DNA of 64,000 nt from Haematobia irritans (Eukaryota; Arthropoda; Insecta; Diptera; Muscidae), in assembly GCF_050003625.1 (NCBI RefSeq), contig NC_134398.1, positions 92,045,913 through 92,109,912 of the forward strand, in the 5' to 3' direction. Under the pieces are notes generated by a model. It ran no database searches, was not told the DNA's origin, and saw nothing but the letters and a program-made list of their open reading frames with translations. The number at the start of each line of letters is the position of its first letter. Position 1 is the stretch's first letter. A program made the position numbers and the translations under genes. Of this stretch, positions 1-9,366 are shown in pieces.

Positions 1-315
1 TTTACGATTTTTTGCTTTGTAGGCAAGATGCAAAAAGGAAACAAATTTAAAGACAATTTTATTAATTTTAAAGAATTTTTCTTAATTATTAAAGTCACCT
101 TACCTCAAAAATTTTATCTTTCATGTTATGATACACATTTTTAAGTAAAATCACTTAATTATAAGGACATTACAACTTCATTCAAAAGTTTATTGCCTTT
201 TGGACAAGAAAAAAAACTTTATTTTAGAGAAATGCGTCTTCCATGTTAAGCAAAATTTGCATTCTTATTCTAAGGACATGGAATCTTTGACTTCACGACA
301 ATATTTTTTTCAGTG
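1..315 (+). repeat. Family G element fragment (right part)
   Basis: This stretch matches the right half of a small element seen complete at 15037-15529 and 56998-57610. It ends in TTTTTTTCAGTG followed by TA, the same terminus as in those copies. The left part lies outside the window. No coding capacity is seen. Confidence 0.7.
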
Positions 316-984
316 TAGAAAACTAAAAAATTAAATATAAATAAGATCGTTTAATTGCATTTATTTGACGTTCATTACAAACATCTTTGTAGTAATACGG
401 GATGAAATTGATAGAAAGTACTGTTGTTACTTTTACAACACATACTAGAGATATGTTTTGACATTTGCCGTTTTTGAAAACAATTACTAAAAAAACACGT
501 TGTGTTTTCCCCAATGTACGTACGTACAAAAATACATATCGTACATTTTAAACACTACGCTAAGTACTAGCTAAATTTGAAATTACCTACACAGTGTAAT
601 TTCAAAGTTACACATTTCATTCAAGTAATATTTTATTCGGAGCGGAGCGGTTTTTCATTTGGAAACCGCTCCGCTCCGGATTTTAGAAATGCCGCTCCCG
701 CTCCGGCAAAAAAAGGGATCCCTGCTTTGAATTTCATGTTTTTCGATAAATTAGTCAAAATAAATTGCTATTGTGAATCGAAGAAGCGTCACTTTATCAA
801 AATACAATCTAGTAACACCGGCGCGACTTGCACTGATAAGATGTCCTGGATAGAACACCAGTGCAACGATGTTCTGGATAGCCCATAAAAATTTTGCATC
901 CGGTGCTAAAAGAAAACAACCCTAATGTGTGTATACCGATGATGATTACCTATACTCATACCTAGTAATATGAGTTTTTCAGAG
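316..984. other. Unassigned AT-rich DNA with one GC-rich hairpin
   Basis: No gene is recognised. The only marked structure is the GC-rich hairpin at 638-679, with further GGAGCGG-like units just after it up to about 705. The reading frame open from 577 to 888 has no recognisable domain and crosses the hairpin, so it is not called as a gene. Confidence 0.5.
638..679. repeat. GC-rich perfect hairpin
   Basis: CGGAGCGGAGCGGTTT (638-653) is the reverse complement of 664-679, leaving a loop of about 10 nt. The arms are built from GGAGCGG units and stand out in AT-rich DNA. It may be the subterminal part of an unidentified transposon; function unknown. Confidence 0.75.
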
Positions 985-1200
985 TATTATACTCGGCACC
1001 AGTTTGTAGCTCTAAATTTCCGATACCATCGCAAATTCTTAAAATTTGTTGGGAACTATATATAAAATGTTCATATTCCCATCTACATATATTTAATATT
1101 TAAATCTAAATCCATTTCTATGCAATTTCGCAAAAATACATTTATGATTTAGTGGGCGATACATAGAGCGATGTTCAAAACATTTGAAAACACATCGCCT
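985..1200 (+). repeat. Degenerate copy of element D (left end)
   Basis: The text from the 'ATTATACTCGGCACCAG' region to about 1190 aligns by eye with the left part of element D at 20870-21160: TATTATACCCTGCACCAC, 'TTTCGATACCAT', 'TGTTGGGGG.TATATATAAA', then 'TTCGCAAAAGTTTATTTATGATTT'. It is much diverged, so it is an old copy. Element A1 is inserted at its right edge. Confidence 0.55.
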
Positions 1201-1217
1201 GTTGAAAGTAAATCGTA

Positions 1218-2120
1218 CACGCAAAGAAAAAAAAACGTTTGGAAAACGTGTACCGAAAACGTTTTTCTTTTGTTAGAGTTTTTTGAATTGCTTCGAAAAG
1301 TATACACTTTTGTCACCAAAAAAATTCGTTTGTTACAAAATTTTTATTTTTTCAATAAAATTTTTTTTTTTGAACCAACAACACAGTCCATTTCGTTTAT
1401 ATCAAACACTTCTTTTCTAAATTTAGGTCTTTAATAAGACACATTTTACAATTCATAGTAAAAATTTAATATAGTAGAATGTAATGGTCGGAAGATTTTT
1501 TCGGAACCTTCCGACCATATTTCGAATACATGTAAAAAAAAACTTTGGTCGAAGCAGGGATCGAACCCACGACCCTTGGCATGCAAGTCGGACGTAGCAA
1601 CCACTGCTCCACGGTGCCCAACTAAATGTATTTTTCTGTTAAATAAACTTTGTTTAATCGGCTCGTGGGTGCCGCAAGCTATGCTATATAAATATAACTT
1701 ATATGGGTAATTGTCTATTGATGACAATAACGGCTACATGGCTCAGTGGTTAGTGTGTTGGCTTACAAAGTGCATGGTCCCCGGTTCGATTCTCCGTCCA
1801 GACGAAAGGTAAAAAAAAATTTTAAATTTATAAAATCGTATAATTTCTTCTACATTGTTTGTGTTACAGAAAAAGGTGCTAAGAACTAAAAAACTTCGTG
1901 GAAGTGAGAAAGATGTTAGGGAAAATGCAATTAGACATAAAAATTTTTTTTGAGTTAGTCTTTATGAAATTATTTTTACATCCTGGAAAAGAATAAACGT
2001 TTATCACAAAAAGTATATACTTTCCTTCCAAATATACTTCCTTTCTACGAAAAGCAAATGAGAAACGAACTTTGTTTGTCTAAAATTTCGTTTGGGAGGA
2101 AAGAATTATTTTTTTGCGTG
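1218..2120 (+). mobile_element. Family A CAC-ended element (A1), TA target duplication
   Basis: The ends are CACGCAAAGAAAA (1218) and TTTTTTGCGTG (to 2120), flanked by TA at 1216-1217 and 2121-2122. It has no transposase and is non-autonomous. The interior carries a divergent pair of tRNA-like modules at 1546-1808. Related copies lie at 29912-30761 and 39163-44879. The last gives an empty-site proof of the TA duplication, because the host sequence is known uninterrupted at 21170-21190. Confidence 0.75.
1546..1808. repeat. Divergent pair of tRNA-like modules
   Basis: Module I is on the minus strand (1620-1546), with a TGGAGCAGTGG A-box-like motif and a perfect GGTTCGATCCC B box. Module II is on the plus strand (1730-1808), with TGGCTCAGTGG (1739-1749, matching the A-box consensus) and GGTTCGATTCT (1783-1793). 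About 105 bp separate them, including a TATATAAATATA stretch. Neither folds convincingly as a functional tRNA over its full length, so I call them tRNA-derived internal promoters, not tRNA genes. The same pair recurs in seven other places in the window. Confidence 0.7.
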
Positions 2121-2122
2121 TA

Positions 2123-2743
2123 GTTATAATGAAAATAAAAATATTAGAACCAAAAAATGTTGTTGCTTATTATGTCAACTTTAAATATTCTAGGGAATAA
2201 AGAAATTAACGGGAAACATCTAAGCAAGCCGCAATTCTAAAGATGTGTATGCGGAAATCACATTCCAATAGCATATTATATTCTTCTGAAAATAGAGCCA
2301 CGCAAAGTGCGGGCATTTTCAGCACTGCCGACAAACGAGAGTGATGCGATTGCCCTGTTTCCTCCTTTGAATTCTTTTTTCTCATGTTCTTGGAAATAAG
2401 TGATTATAAAGTTTTACACCTAACCGTTACGGTTAATATTAGAGGTTTGCTTCGAATAACTTTTCACTACATGTATGCAATTCGCAGTCGAATATAGTAC
2501 ATACACTCTCTTTCTCACAGAGCGCAAGCAGTGAAGTGAAGAGAACACTTGCTTATCAAATACCAACGAGTACTTATCCGAAACACTATGTGTTCCGAAA
2601 AAAGTAACAATAAAAATGTAAGTACTTGAGAAAGAGTTTTTTATTTTTATTGTTCACTTCACGTGGTACCACAAGTATTTCTCAGTTATGCACAAATCAA
2701 CACTTTCCATTGTTACGAGTATTAATAATAGATATGTACACAT
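2123..2743. other. Unassigned sequence with an imperfect palindrome
   Basis: No gene is recognised. Around 2523-2665, a GTGAAGTGAAGAGAAC-type segment faces GTTCACTTCACGTGG, giving an imperfect inverted repeat. It could be a decayed foldback element. Confidence 0.4.
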
Positions 2744-3144
2744 GTGGACAGAAATATAGGTGTAAGAGTTTTTTTTTTTAATCAGACAATAATTTTTAAA
2801 TTTTATACTTTTTATTGAATATTTCGGGTTAATTTATAAAGTAAACATATTTCGTGTATTTGAAATATAGTTTAGAATTCAGATAGGACTAAGTAATAAC
2901 TTAAAATAAAGTAAATTCAAGAAATTCGTCGAATTTTATGTGGACTGTAAAATAGGTGTATATGGAAAAACATGAAAATAATATAAGAATTTGTACATGA
3001 AAGCTGGCGTTTACAATAAGCATCAAACTAGGTCGTTAATATCATGTATATTCATCGTGATTTTTAAGGACAGCTTCAATTCTCTTAGCCATGGATGAAA
3101 ATAACTTAGAGATTTGCCCTACCTGTCGAGGAAAATATGCCACT

Positions 3145-3461
3145 TGTTTGGAGATTTCAGCAGGATAACCATCCGAAAGACTCATCAAAGTTGGTTAGTG
3201 AATGGTTTCGGGATCATAATTCGAATGTTGTTGACTGACCAAGTCACACAGCCGACCTCGATCCTATTGAAAACCTTTGGGGCGAACTCAAGCGACAACT
3301 TTCTAAGCTTCCCTGCAGCTACAAAAAAAAAACAATTATGGGTAAATATTGAAAAAGTATCGTATAATATACAGGTAGAGATTTCCCGTAAGTTAATTTC
3401 ATCCATGCCTAAGAGAATTGAGGCTGTCCTTAAAAATCCCGGTGAACATTCAGGATATTAA
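3145..3461 (+). pseudogene. Tc1-family transposase, C-terminal relic
   Basis: The frame starting at 3145 reads FQQDNHPK, then PIENLWGELKRQL, then SMPKRIEAVLKN before a stop at about 3461. These match the second catalytic aspartate block (QQDN) and the third acidic block (PIENLW glutamate) of Tc1-type DDE transposases. One in-frame TGA at 3236-3238 replaces the tryptophan expected before the proline block, and the N-terminal DNA-binding domain is missing. It lies between the arms of the fold-back and cannot make an active enzyme. Confidence 0.85.
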
Positions 3462-3507
3462 CGACCTAGTTTGATGCTTATTGCATACACTAACTTTCAT
3501 GTACAAA

Positions 3508-3627
3508 TTCTTATATTATTGTTATTTATTTTATTTATTTATTTATTAATTACATTTACAATGAAATTATAAATATAATTGTAAGCTTTAACTGCTAGGG
3601 TCTTAAGCTTGATATTATTTATTTTAT
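3508..3627 (-). repeat. Short insertion with ATTT-repeat tail
   Basis: About 110-120 bp is present in the right arm of the Tc1 fold-back but absent from the left arm. It has an (ATTT)n stretch at one side and resembles a second insertion at 18259-18350. On the minus strand it looks like a 5'-truncated retroposon 3' end with an (AAAT)n tail. Exact borders are uncertain because ATATTATT occurs at both sides and may be the target duplication. Confidence 0.45.
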
Positions 3628-3903
3628 GTTTTTCCATATGCACCTATTTTACTGTCCACATAAAATTTGACGAATTTCTTGAATTTATTATATTTTAAGT
3701 TATTATTTAGCCCTATCTGAATTCTAAACTACTTTTCAAATACACGAAATATATTTACATTATAAATTAATCCGAAATATGCAATAAAAACCATAAAATG
3801 TAAAAACTATGGCCTCGTTTAAAAAAAAAAAAAATACTTACACCTATTTCTCTGTACACATCAGACATCAGAGTAACAACAAGAAGTTACTCGTAGCATA
3901 AGG

Positions 3904-4247
3904 GGGAGCTACCGTGGTGCAATGGTTAGCATGCCCGCCTTGAATACACAAGGTTGTGGGTTCGATCCCTGCTTCGACCGAACACCAAAAATTTTCAGCG
4001 GTGGATTATCCCACCTCAGTAATGCTGGTGACATTTCTGAGGGTTTCAAAGCTCCTTCCTCTAAGTGGTTTTACTGCAATGTGGAACGCCGTTCGGACTC
4101 GGCTATAAAAACGAGGTCCCTTGTCATTGAACTTAACATGGAATCGGGCAGCACTCAGTGATAAGAGAGAATTTCACCAATGTGGTATCACAATGGACTG
4201 AATAGTCTAAGTAAGCCGATACATCGGGCTGCCACCTAACCTAACCT
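3904..4247 (+). mobile_element. tRNA-headed SINE, complete copy (S1)
   Basis: The 344-bp element starts GGGAGCTACCGTGGTGCAATG. It has a tRNA-like head (GTGGTGCAATGGTTAGCATG as A-box region and GGTTCGATCCC-type B box near 3959-3969), a body of about 190 bp, and a tail GTGGTATCACAATGGACTG...GGGCTGCCAC followed by (CTAAC)n. Flanking direct repeats are TACTCGTAGCATAAGG (ending 3903) and TACTCGTAGCTTATGG (from 4247), a target duplication of about 15 bp with two changes. The tail matches the 3' end of the LINE at 12909-12983. The open frame 3922-4161 is just the SINE read through. Confidence 0.88.
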
Positions 4248-4262
4248 ACTCGTAGCTTATGG

Positions 4263-4359
4263 TATTCATCAAAATGTGTACCAATTGTTTTGCGACTCTC
4301 TCAAATAGATGTACTCATGTAACACGTCTACTCTGCATATGCAAATGGAATTGTTCAGA
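4263..4359. other. Unassigned spacer
   Basis: Nothing is recognised between the SINE and the Tc1 relic. Confidence 0.4.
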
Positions 4360-4556
4360 CCTCTAGTTGATATATCCAGTTTAAGTGAATTTTTGATATC
4401 TTTAGATGACATTTGATATTTTCGTATGTTATAGATCTTTTAATTTTACGATCTTCTTTTGGTGTAGTCTTATGTTTTCTTCCACCTCTATGCGCATCGT
4501 TTCTCAAATAGCAAAATTTATTTATTGGTGACATGAGTAGCATAACGAATGTCATT
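4360..4556 (-). pseudogene. Tc1-family transposase, N-terminal HTH relic
   Basis: The minus-strand frame reads GGRKHKTTPKEDRKIKR, the signature of the second helix-turn-helix of Tc3/Tc1-type transposases (GRPRKTTxREDRxIxR). The catalytic part is not continuous with it. A plus-strand core fragment of a similar enzyme lies at 4870-5085 in opposite orientation, so an inversion or two insertions must be invoked. Confidence 0.65.
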
Positions 4557-4869
4557 AATGTTAAAGTTTGCTGGACATCAACTGGTTTAATGAAACAAAC
4601 TGAGTATCAAACTTGATAACAATAAAGGTTTATATTTATTAAATAAAATTTGGTCTAGGTTAAATGTTGTTTTTGATAGTGTCAAGCAAGTTAGAAACAT
4701 AAGAATATCAATAATTGAGTACAACAGATTATACAAGAAAACCAAGTTCCTATATGAGAAATAATCCTCCAGATCAATACCAAGTATCATTTGGCGCCAT
4801 GTCGAGATACTAGTGGAGCGGTTCAGCAAAACCGAGTGCATGTTTTCACTTTTTGCAATCTTTTGTAAT

Positions 4870-5085
4870 TGAAAATTAAGCCCACAAATATTGGACCGTT
4901 GATGACTGGAAATAAGTTATATGGTCAGAAGAAACAAAAATAAACCATTTTCCATCTGATGCAAAAGAACATTACTGGTAATGACATCACAATATTATTG
5001 GTAATGACGAAAAAGTCTCCAAAACCACCACGCCAAGTAAATCGTTAAACATGAAGGGGGAAGCATAATGGTATAGGGCAGGGAT
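4870..5085 (+). pseudogene. Tc1-family transposase, catalytic core relic
   Basis: Broken frames on the plus strand read WTVDDW-x-VIWSEETK (first catalytic block, normally SDE) at 4891-4945 and KHEGGSIMV near 5048-5075. Both are characteristic of Tc1 transposases. Several stops and frame changes are present, so it is inactive. Confidence 0.6.
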
Positions 5086-5443
5086 GGAAAATGCAATTTT
5101 TAAGAAAGTACAAAAAAGGTATTTTTTGAGCGAAAAGTACCTTTTCACTAAATTTCGGTTTTTATTTAACAAAAAGATACTAAGGCCATGGGTCCGTCAA
5201 ATTCATTTCTTATGAGTGTGGCATTTTGCAAAAATTACCAACGGCATCATGGTTTTATGGGTTTAACACTTTAAAATCGTGAAAAAAATAAGTTAAAAGA
5301 GGAATTACATTGTCCAACGTTCCTGATATTATATTTTCTAGTAAATCTTATTTGAACTTGTGGTTTCAAGGATATTTCAATACTTTTTTAGCTCAAAAAT
5401 ATTTCAGTATCCCAAGAAAAATTCCGTTGGAAGTTTATTGTTA

Positions 5444-5788
5444 AAGGCCGATATGCACCTCTAGCAAAAAATTTCATTCCCATAAGAAATGCATTGCTAT
5501 TTATGCTAACGAAATTTTCGGTAGCTGGTACGCACCTCTAATGAAAATAACAGGGTTGTCAAAAGCATATTTTGGCAGCAAACATTTAATTTATTACAAT
5601 CATTGTGTGCGTAAAAGTTTTAAAAAGTCTGTAAACAATAAACAATTTATTTGAGGAATATTTGGAACATATATTAACAATTTTTAAAAGCGATTAGCTG
5701 GTTTGTGTACACAGCCCTGTTTTTTTGTTGTAGACTTAAATAAATTTTTGCTACCGAAAATTTCGCTAGATGTGCATACCGGCCTTAA
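5444..5788. mobile_element. Small MITE with TTAAGGCCG ends
   Basis: TTAAAGGCCGATATGCACCTCTAGC at the left and GCTAGATGTGCATACCGGCCTTAA at the right form imperfect terminal inverted repeats of about 35 bp, extending into GAAATTTTCGGTAGC. No coding capacity is seen. Its right third is included in the downstream tandem duplication. Diverged traces of similar ends occur near 31540, 43187 and 58895. Confidence 0.65.
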
Positions 5789-6807
5789 GAGCTTCTTAAG
5801 ACTGCAATTCAATGTTAATACTGTTCTCAAATTTTAAAATAAAAAAGAAAACGAAATTCAAATTTTATTTGTCAACTCCTCAAAATTCTTTTTTTTAAGT
5901 TTTAAATTCGATTGCCGTAGTTTTATGACTGTTTACTTCTTTTCTAGAACGTGTTCATGTGGAAGCGTAACAAAGACTCACATGCATTTTCGACCCAAAT
6001 CTTCTTCAAATAATTTCGTTAAAGATTTTCTCAAAATATTAAAATATTTTGTGAAAATTATTGTACCATGAAAACTTATATCGGCTCAAAACTATATACA
6101 GTGCACTCGCGGTAACGTGAACACCGCCTAACGTGATTGTCGGAACAAAGTTTTTATGCTCGAATGGCCTCCCCGATATCAATCCCATTGAGAATTTATG
6201 TTCTCTGGTTAATAGGCGCTTGGGATTACACCAAAGACAAAAAAAATTGTGATGAGCTCTATACAATTAGTCGGATATTCCGTAAGAAATAATAGAAATC
6301 TTTGTAGAAAATATGTCAAGACGAATTAAAACTATAATTAAAAACAAAGGACGATGCGCTAAATACTAAAACGTTTGATTTTAATGTATTATGCATAAAG
6401 TGCAAAATTGAATGTAGGCCCACTTGTATTTTATTTTAATAAATGTAGTAGTATAATTTCTCTGAATGTATAGTTCTTTTTGTCTGGAAATAAAGTAATA
6501 AAGCCGTTTTTTATTAAACATACTCGTACACCCAGAAAAAAGTGACCCTTCTTTAAGTTAAAATGAACTAATTGTGAAGAAAGTTGAACTTCGTATAGCG
6601 CCAAAGACATTTTTATTTTTTTGAACGATGTGATTTTCGTTGACATTAGGTAGAATGCATTCCATATATTAGTTAACATTTTCCTATATTTATGTACCCT
6701 TATACTACAGAATGAAAAAATTTAACTGAATTGAATTCATATATCGAATGATTTTATTGAACTTTTTTCATTCATTGGGACAAATCTTACATATTTGTGG
6801 TAAACCT
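5702..6807 (+). repeat. Tandem duplication, unit 1 (1.1 kb)
   Basis: TTTGTGTACACAGCCCTG to TGTGGTAAACC is repeated at 6817-7922 with a constant offset of 1115 bp. I found one substitution near 5868 (ATTTATTTG versus ATTTGTTTG in the second unit), so the copy is recent or an assembly artefact. The unit contains the right part of a MITE, a decayed Tc1 3' region at about 6155-6250 and an element end beginning TACACCCAGAAAAAAGTG (about 6528). Confidence 0.9.
6155..6255 (+). pseudogene. Tc1-family transposase relic (also at 7270-7370)
   Basis: The frame CCC GAT ATC AAT CCC ATT GAG AAT reads PDINPIEN and continues LCSLVNRRLG, the third-acidic-residue block of Tc1-like transposases. Just upstream, ACTCGCGGTAACGTGAACACC (about 6107) resembles a transposon end. 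Upstream domains are absent. The identical relic occurs in the second duplicated unit. Confidence 0.6.
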
Positions 6808-6816
6808 GGTTTAAAA

Positions 6817-7922
6817 TTTGTGTACACAGCCCTGTTTTTTTGTTGTAGACTTAAATAAATTTTTGCTACCGAAAATTTCGCTAGATGTGCATACCGGCCT
6901 TAAGAGCTTCTTAAGACTGCAATTCAATGTTAATACTGTTCTCAAATTTTAAAATAAAAAAGAAAACGAAATTCAAATTTTGTTTGTCAACTCCTCAAAA
7001 TTCTTTTTTTTAAGTTTTAAATTCGATTGCCGTAGTTTTATGACTGTTTACTTCTTTTCTAGAACGTGTTCATGTGGAAGCGTAACAAAGACTCACATGC
7101 ATTTTCGACCCAAATCTTCTTCAAATAATTTCGTTAAAGATTTTCTCAAAATATTAAAATATTTTGTGAAAATTATTGTACCATGAAAACTTATATCGGC
7201 TCAAAACTATATACAGTGCACTCGCGGTAACGTGAACACCGCCTAACGTGATTGTCGGAACAAAGTTTTTATGCTCGAATGGCCTCCCCGATATCAATCC
7301 CATTGAGAATTTATGTTCTCTGGTTAATAGGCGCTTGGGATTACACCAAAGACAAAAAAAATTGTGATGAGCTCTATACAATTAGTCGGATATTCCGTAA
7401 GAAATAATAGAAATCTTTGTAGAAAATATGTCAAGACGAATTAAAACTATAATTAAAAACAAAGGACGATGCGCTAAATACTAAAACGTTTGATTTTAAT
7501 GTATTATGCATAAAGTGCAAAATTGAATGTAGGCCCACTTGTATTTTATTTTAATAAATGTAGTAGTATAATTTCTCTGAATGTATAGTTCTTTTTGTCT
7601 GGAAATAAAGTAATAAAGCCGTTTTTTATTAAACATACTCGTACACCCAGAAAAAAGTGACCCTTCTTTAAGTTAAAATGAACTAATTGTGAAGAAAGTT
7701 GAACTTCGTATAGCGCCAAAGACATTTTTATTTTTTTGAACGATGTGATTTTCGTTGACATTAGGTAGAATGCATTCCATATATTAGTTAACATTTTCCT
7801 ATATTTATGTACCCTTATACTACAGAATGAAAAAATTTAACTGAATTGAATTCATATATCGAATGATTTTATTGAACTTTTTTCATTCATTGGGACAAAT
7901 CTTACATATTTGTGGTAAACCT
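6817..7922 (+). repeat. Tandem duplication, unit 2 (1.1 kb)
   Basis: Near-identical direct copy of 5702-6807, separated by about nine bases (GGTTTAAAA). The right border is clear: both units read TGTGGTAAACC and then diverge. The sequence to the right of unit 2 (7923-8031) matches DNA around 20780-20845 and 23221-23245, so unit 2 carries the original right flank. Confidence 0.9.
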
Positions 7923-8139
7923 TTTTACTTCAAACTTAGAACAGCTTACCTTCGTTTTTAAATACAATTTTATTTATTTATATAGGCAATTTTTTCTTCA
8001 ATTAAATACACGTTTTATTAATATATTAAATGTAACATATTCAACCGTCGAACGGAACGGACGTGTTTTTCAATAGCGGATAAACTCATCGTAATAGGTA
8101 CCTACTAAGAATTTCAAGTGTGGTGGGATATTAGCCACC

Positions 8140-9366
8140 ATGCAGAGAAATTCCAAGTCATCCACTGGGTTGCTAACTTCAGGGCCCAGTGGACGGGTAT
8201 CGACTGGAGTTATAAATCTGGGCAATGACCAAGAGTTAGGCCTAATTAGTCGACCTGTAGACGGGTCGACAGGTGGCGACACTATGACAAGTCGAACTTT
8301 TTCTAAGGTAACGACATCAAAAGGAGGTAATCCCTCACGAAAGAGATTCAAGGAACGCAGAAATGCTTTGTTTTTCCTAAAGAAGTTAGGATCAGTCGAC
8401 CCAAGCCCGCTGTCGGCTAAACAAAGCGATTCCTTAAAATGGGCTCAAGGAATTCTTGAGACTGGAAAAAGGGAACGATCGCCGGATGAACTGCCATCCT
8501 CCAAAAGCGATCAAAGATCGTTTGCCTCAGTTGTTAAAGACAGCCTTGTGATGGCTATCATTAATAAAGGAGCATTGGACGGTGTGGTTCCAAAGCAAAA
8601 ATTGGGGGAAATTGAGAATGCTCTGTCTGTCGTCTACTCACAGGTGCTGGAAAAGTTTCCCGGCCCAGATCCTCGACACCAAGAGACTGGTTGGTATCAA
8701 GGACGATTTAAGCTAGTCGCATTTGAGGACCAGAGGTCTATAGAATGTTTTAAAGCTGCTCTGATACTAATTGGAGAAGTTTGGGAAGGAGCTGCTCTAG
8801 AGTTAGTCGAGAAGAAAGACATACCGGCTAGTCCTAGGGCACATGCGTGGATACCTGCAAACCCTCCTGACCCTGAATCTATTTTAAATAGACTGAAAAA
8901 ATGCAATCCAGATCTTCCAACAGCTAATTGGAAGGTTGGCAGTTTGGATGAAGTGGATGGACCAAGACGGCATGCAGTGTTTATATTGAACACTCAGTAT
9001 TTGCAACATCTAGCAAAATCTCAGGGCCGTGTATGTTATGGCTTTCATTATATCCAAATGAAGGTATATAAAAACGATCAGCTAAAGGATTCAGAAATGG
9101 ACAAGCCTCTGTCTGAATCAGAAGTAAGCGGATCCTCTTGCGAAGTCGAGGGAGATACCAAAGTTGAAGACATGGATAGACACCGTATGCGAGAGGAGGT
9201 TTCTATTGCCTCAGAACTCACCAAAGTTGAACCTATGGTTATTGCGAGAGTCACCGAGATCTCTGAAGAGAACATTCTTGATGACTCGATTGAAGCGGCT
9301 GATGTGACGGTTGTTGAAAATCTCGATGGTCCTACGGATCTTCCAGATAAATCTTCATCATTGTAA
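8140..9366 (+). CDS. LINE ORF1 protein, DUF4780-like (408 aa), open
   Basis: Gag-like ORF1 of LINE copy A, expected to bind element RNA. The start has a strong context (GCCACCATGC). Residues about 120-320 resemble the DUF4780 domain common in dipteran LINE ORF1 proteins: a GRFKL.AF block, then W-x-G-A-x-LELV, IPASPRAHAWIP, and NPDLPTANWKV, closing with GFHYIQMKVY. The N-terminal 100 residues are Ser/Thr- and basic-rich; the C-terminal 80 are acidic. I see no CCHC zinc knuckles, unlike I and R1 ORF1 proteins. The frame is uninterrupted, in contrast to ORF2. It overlaps the likely ORF2 ATG (9326) by 41 nt in a different frame, which suggests reinitiation or frameshifting. The domain name is from memory of the family; an HMM search would settle it. 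Confidence 0.85.
   Translation: MQRNSKSSTGLLTSGPSGRVSTGVINLGNDQELGLISRPVDGSTGGDTMTSRTFSKVTTSKGGNPSRKRFKERRNALFFLKKLGSVDPSPLSAKQSDSLKWAQGILETGKRERSPDELPSSKSDQRSFASVVKDSLVMAIINKGALDGVVPKQKLGEIENALSVVYSQVLEKFPGPDPRHQETGWYQGRFKLVAFEDQRSIECFKAALILIGEVWEGAALELVEKKDIPASPRAHAWIPANPPDPESILNRLKKCNPDLPTANWKVGSLDEVDGPRRHAVFILNTQYLQHLAKSQGRVCYGFHYIQMKVYKNDQLKDSEMDKPLSESEVSGSSCEVEGDTKVEDMDRHRMREEVSIASELTKVEPMVIARVTEISEENILDDSIEAADVTVVENLDGPTDLPDKSSSL

Larger units (their letters stand above)
2744..3857. mobile_element. Tc1-like fold-back element
   Basis: The ends are inverted repeats: GGACAGAAATATAGGTGTAAG on the left and CTTACACCTATTTCTCTGTAC on the right. The inversion extends far inward. 2744-3110 is the reverse complement of 3390-3857 apart from a small insertion near 3508-3627. 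Both arms carry the 3' end of a Tc1 transposase reading frame (SMPKRIEAVLKN), so the element seems to come from inverted duplication of a Tc1 3' end plus its terminal repeat. Confidence 0.75.

Noticed and set aside
1546..1808. Functional tRNA genes
   Set aside because: A and B boxes are present but I could not form a full cloverleaf with a proper acceptor stem and anticodon loop, and the modules recur inside repeats.
3922..4161. A 79-codon frame as a protein-coding gene
   Set aside because: It is the SINE body read through; the same frame appears in the other SINE copy on the opposite strand.
8070..8351. Minus-strand open frames over the LINE (8070-8351, 8697-8993, 9078-9374, 10824-11285, 61987-62451, 62455-62775)
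   Set aside because: They are antisense shadows of ORF1 and ORF2.
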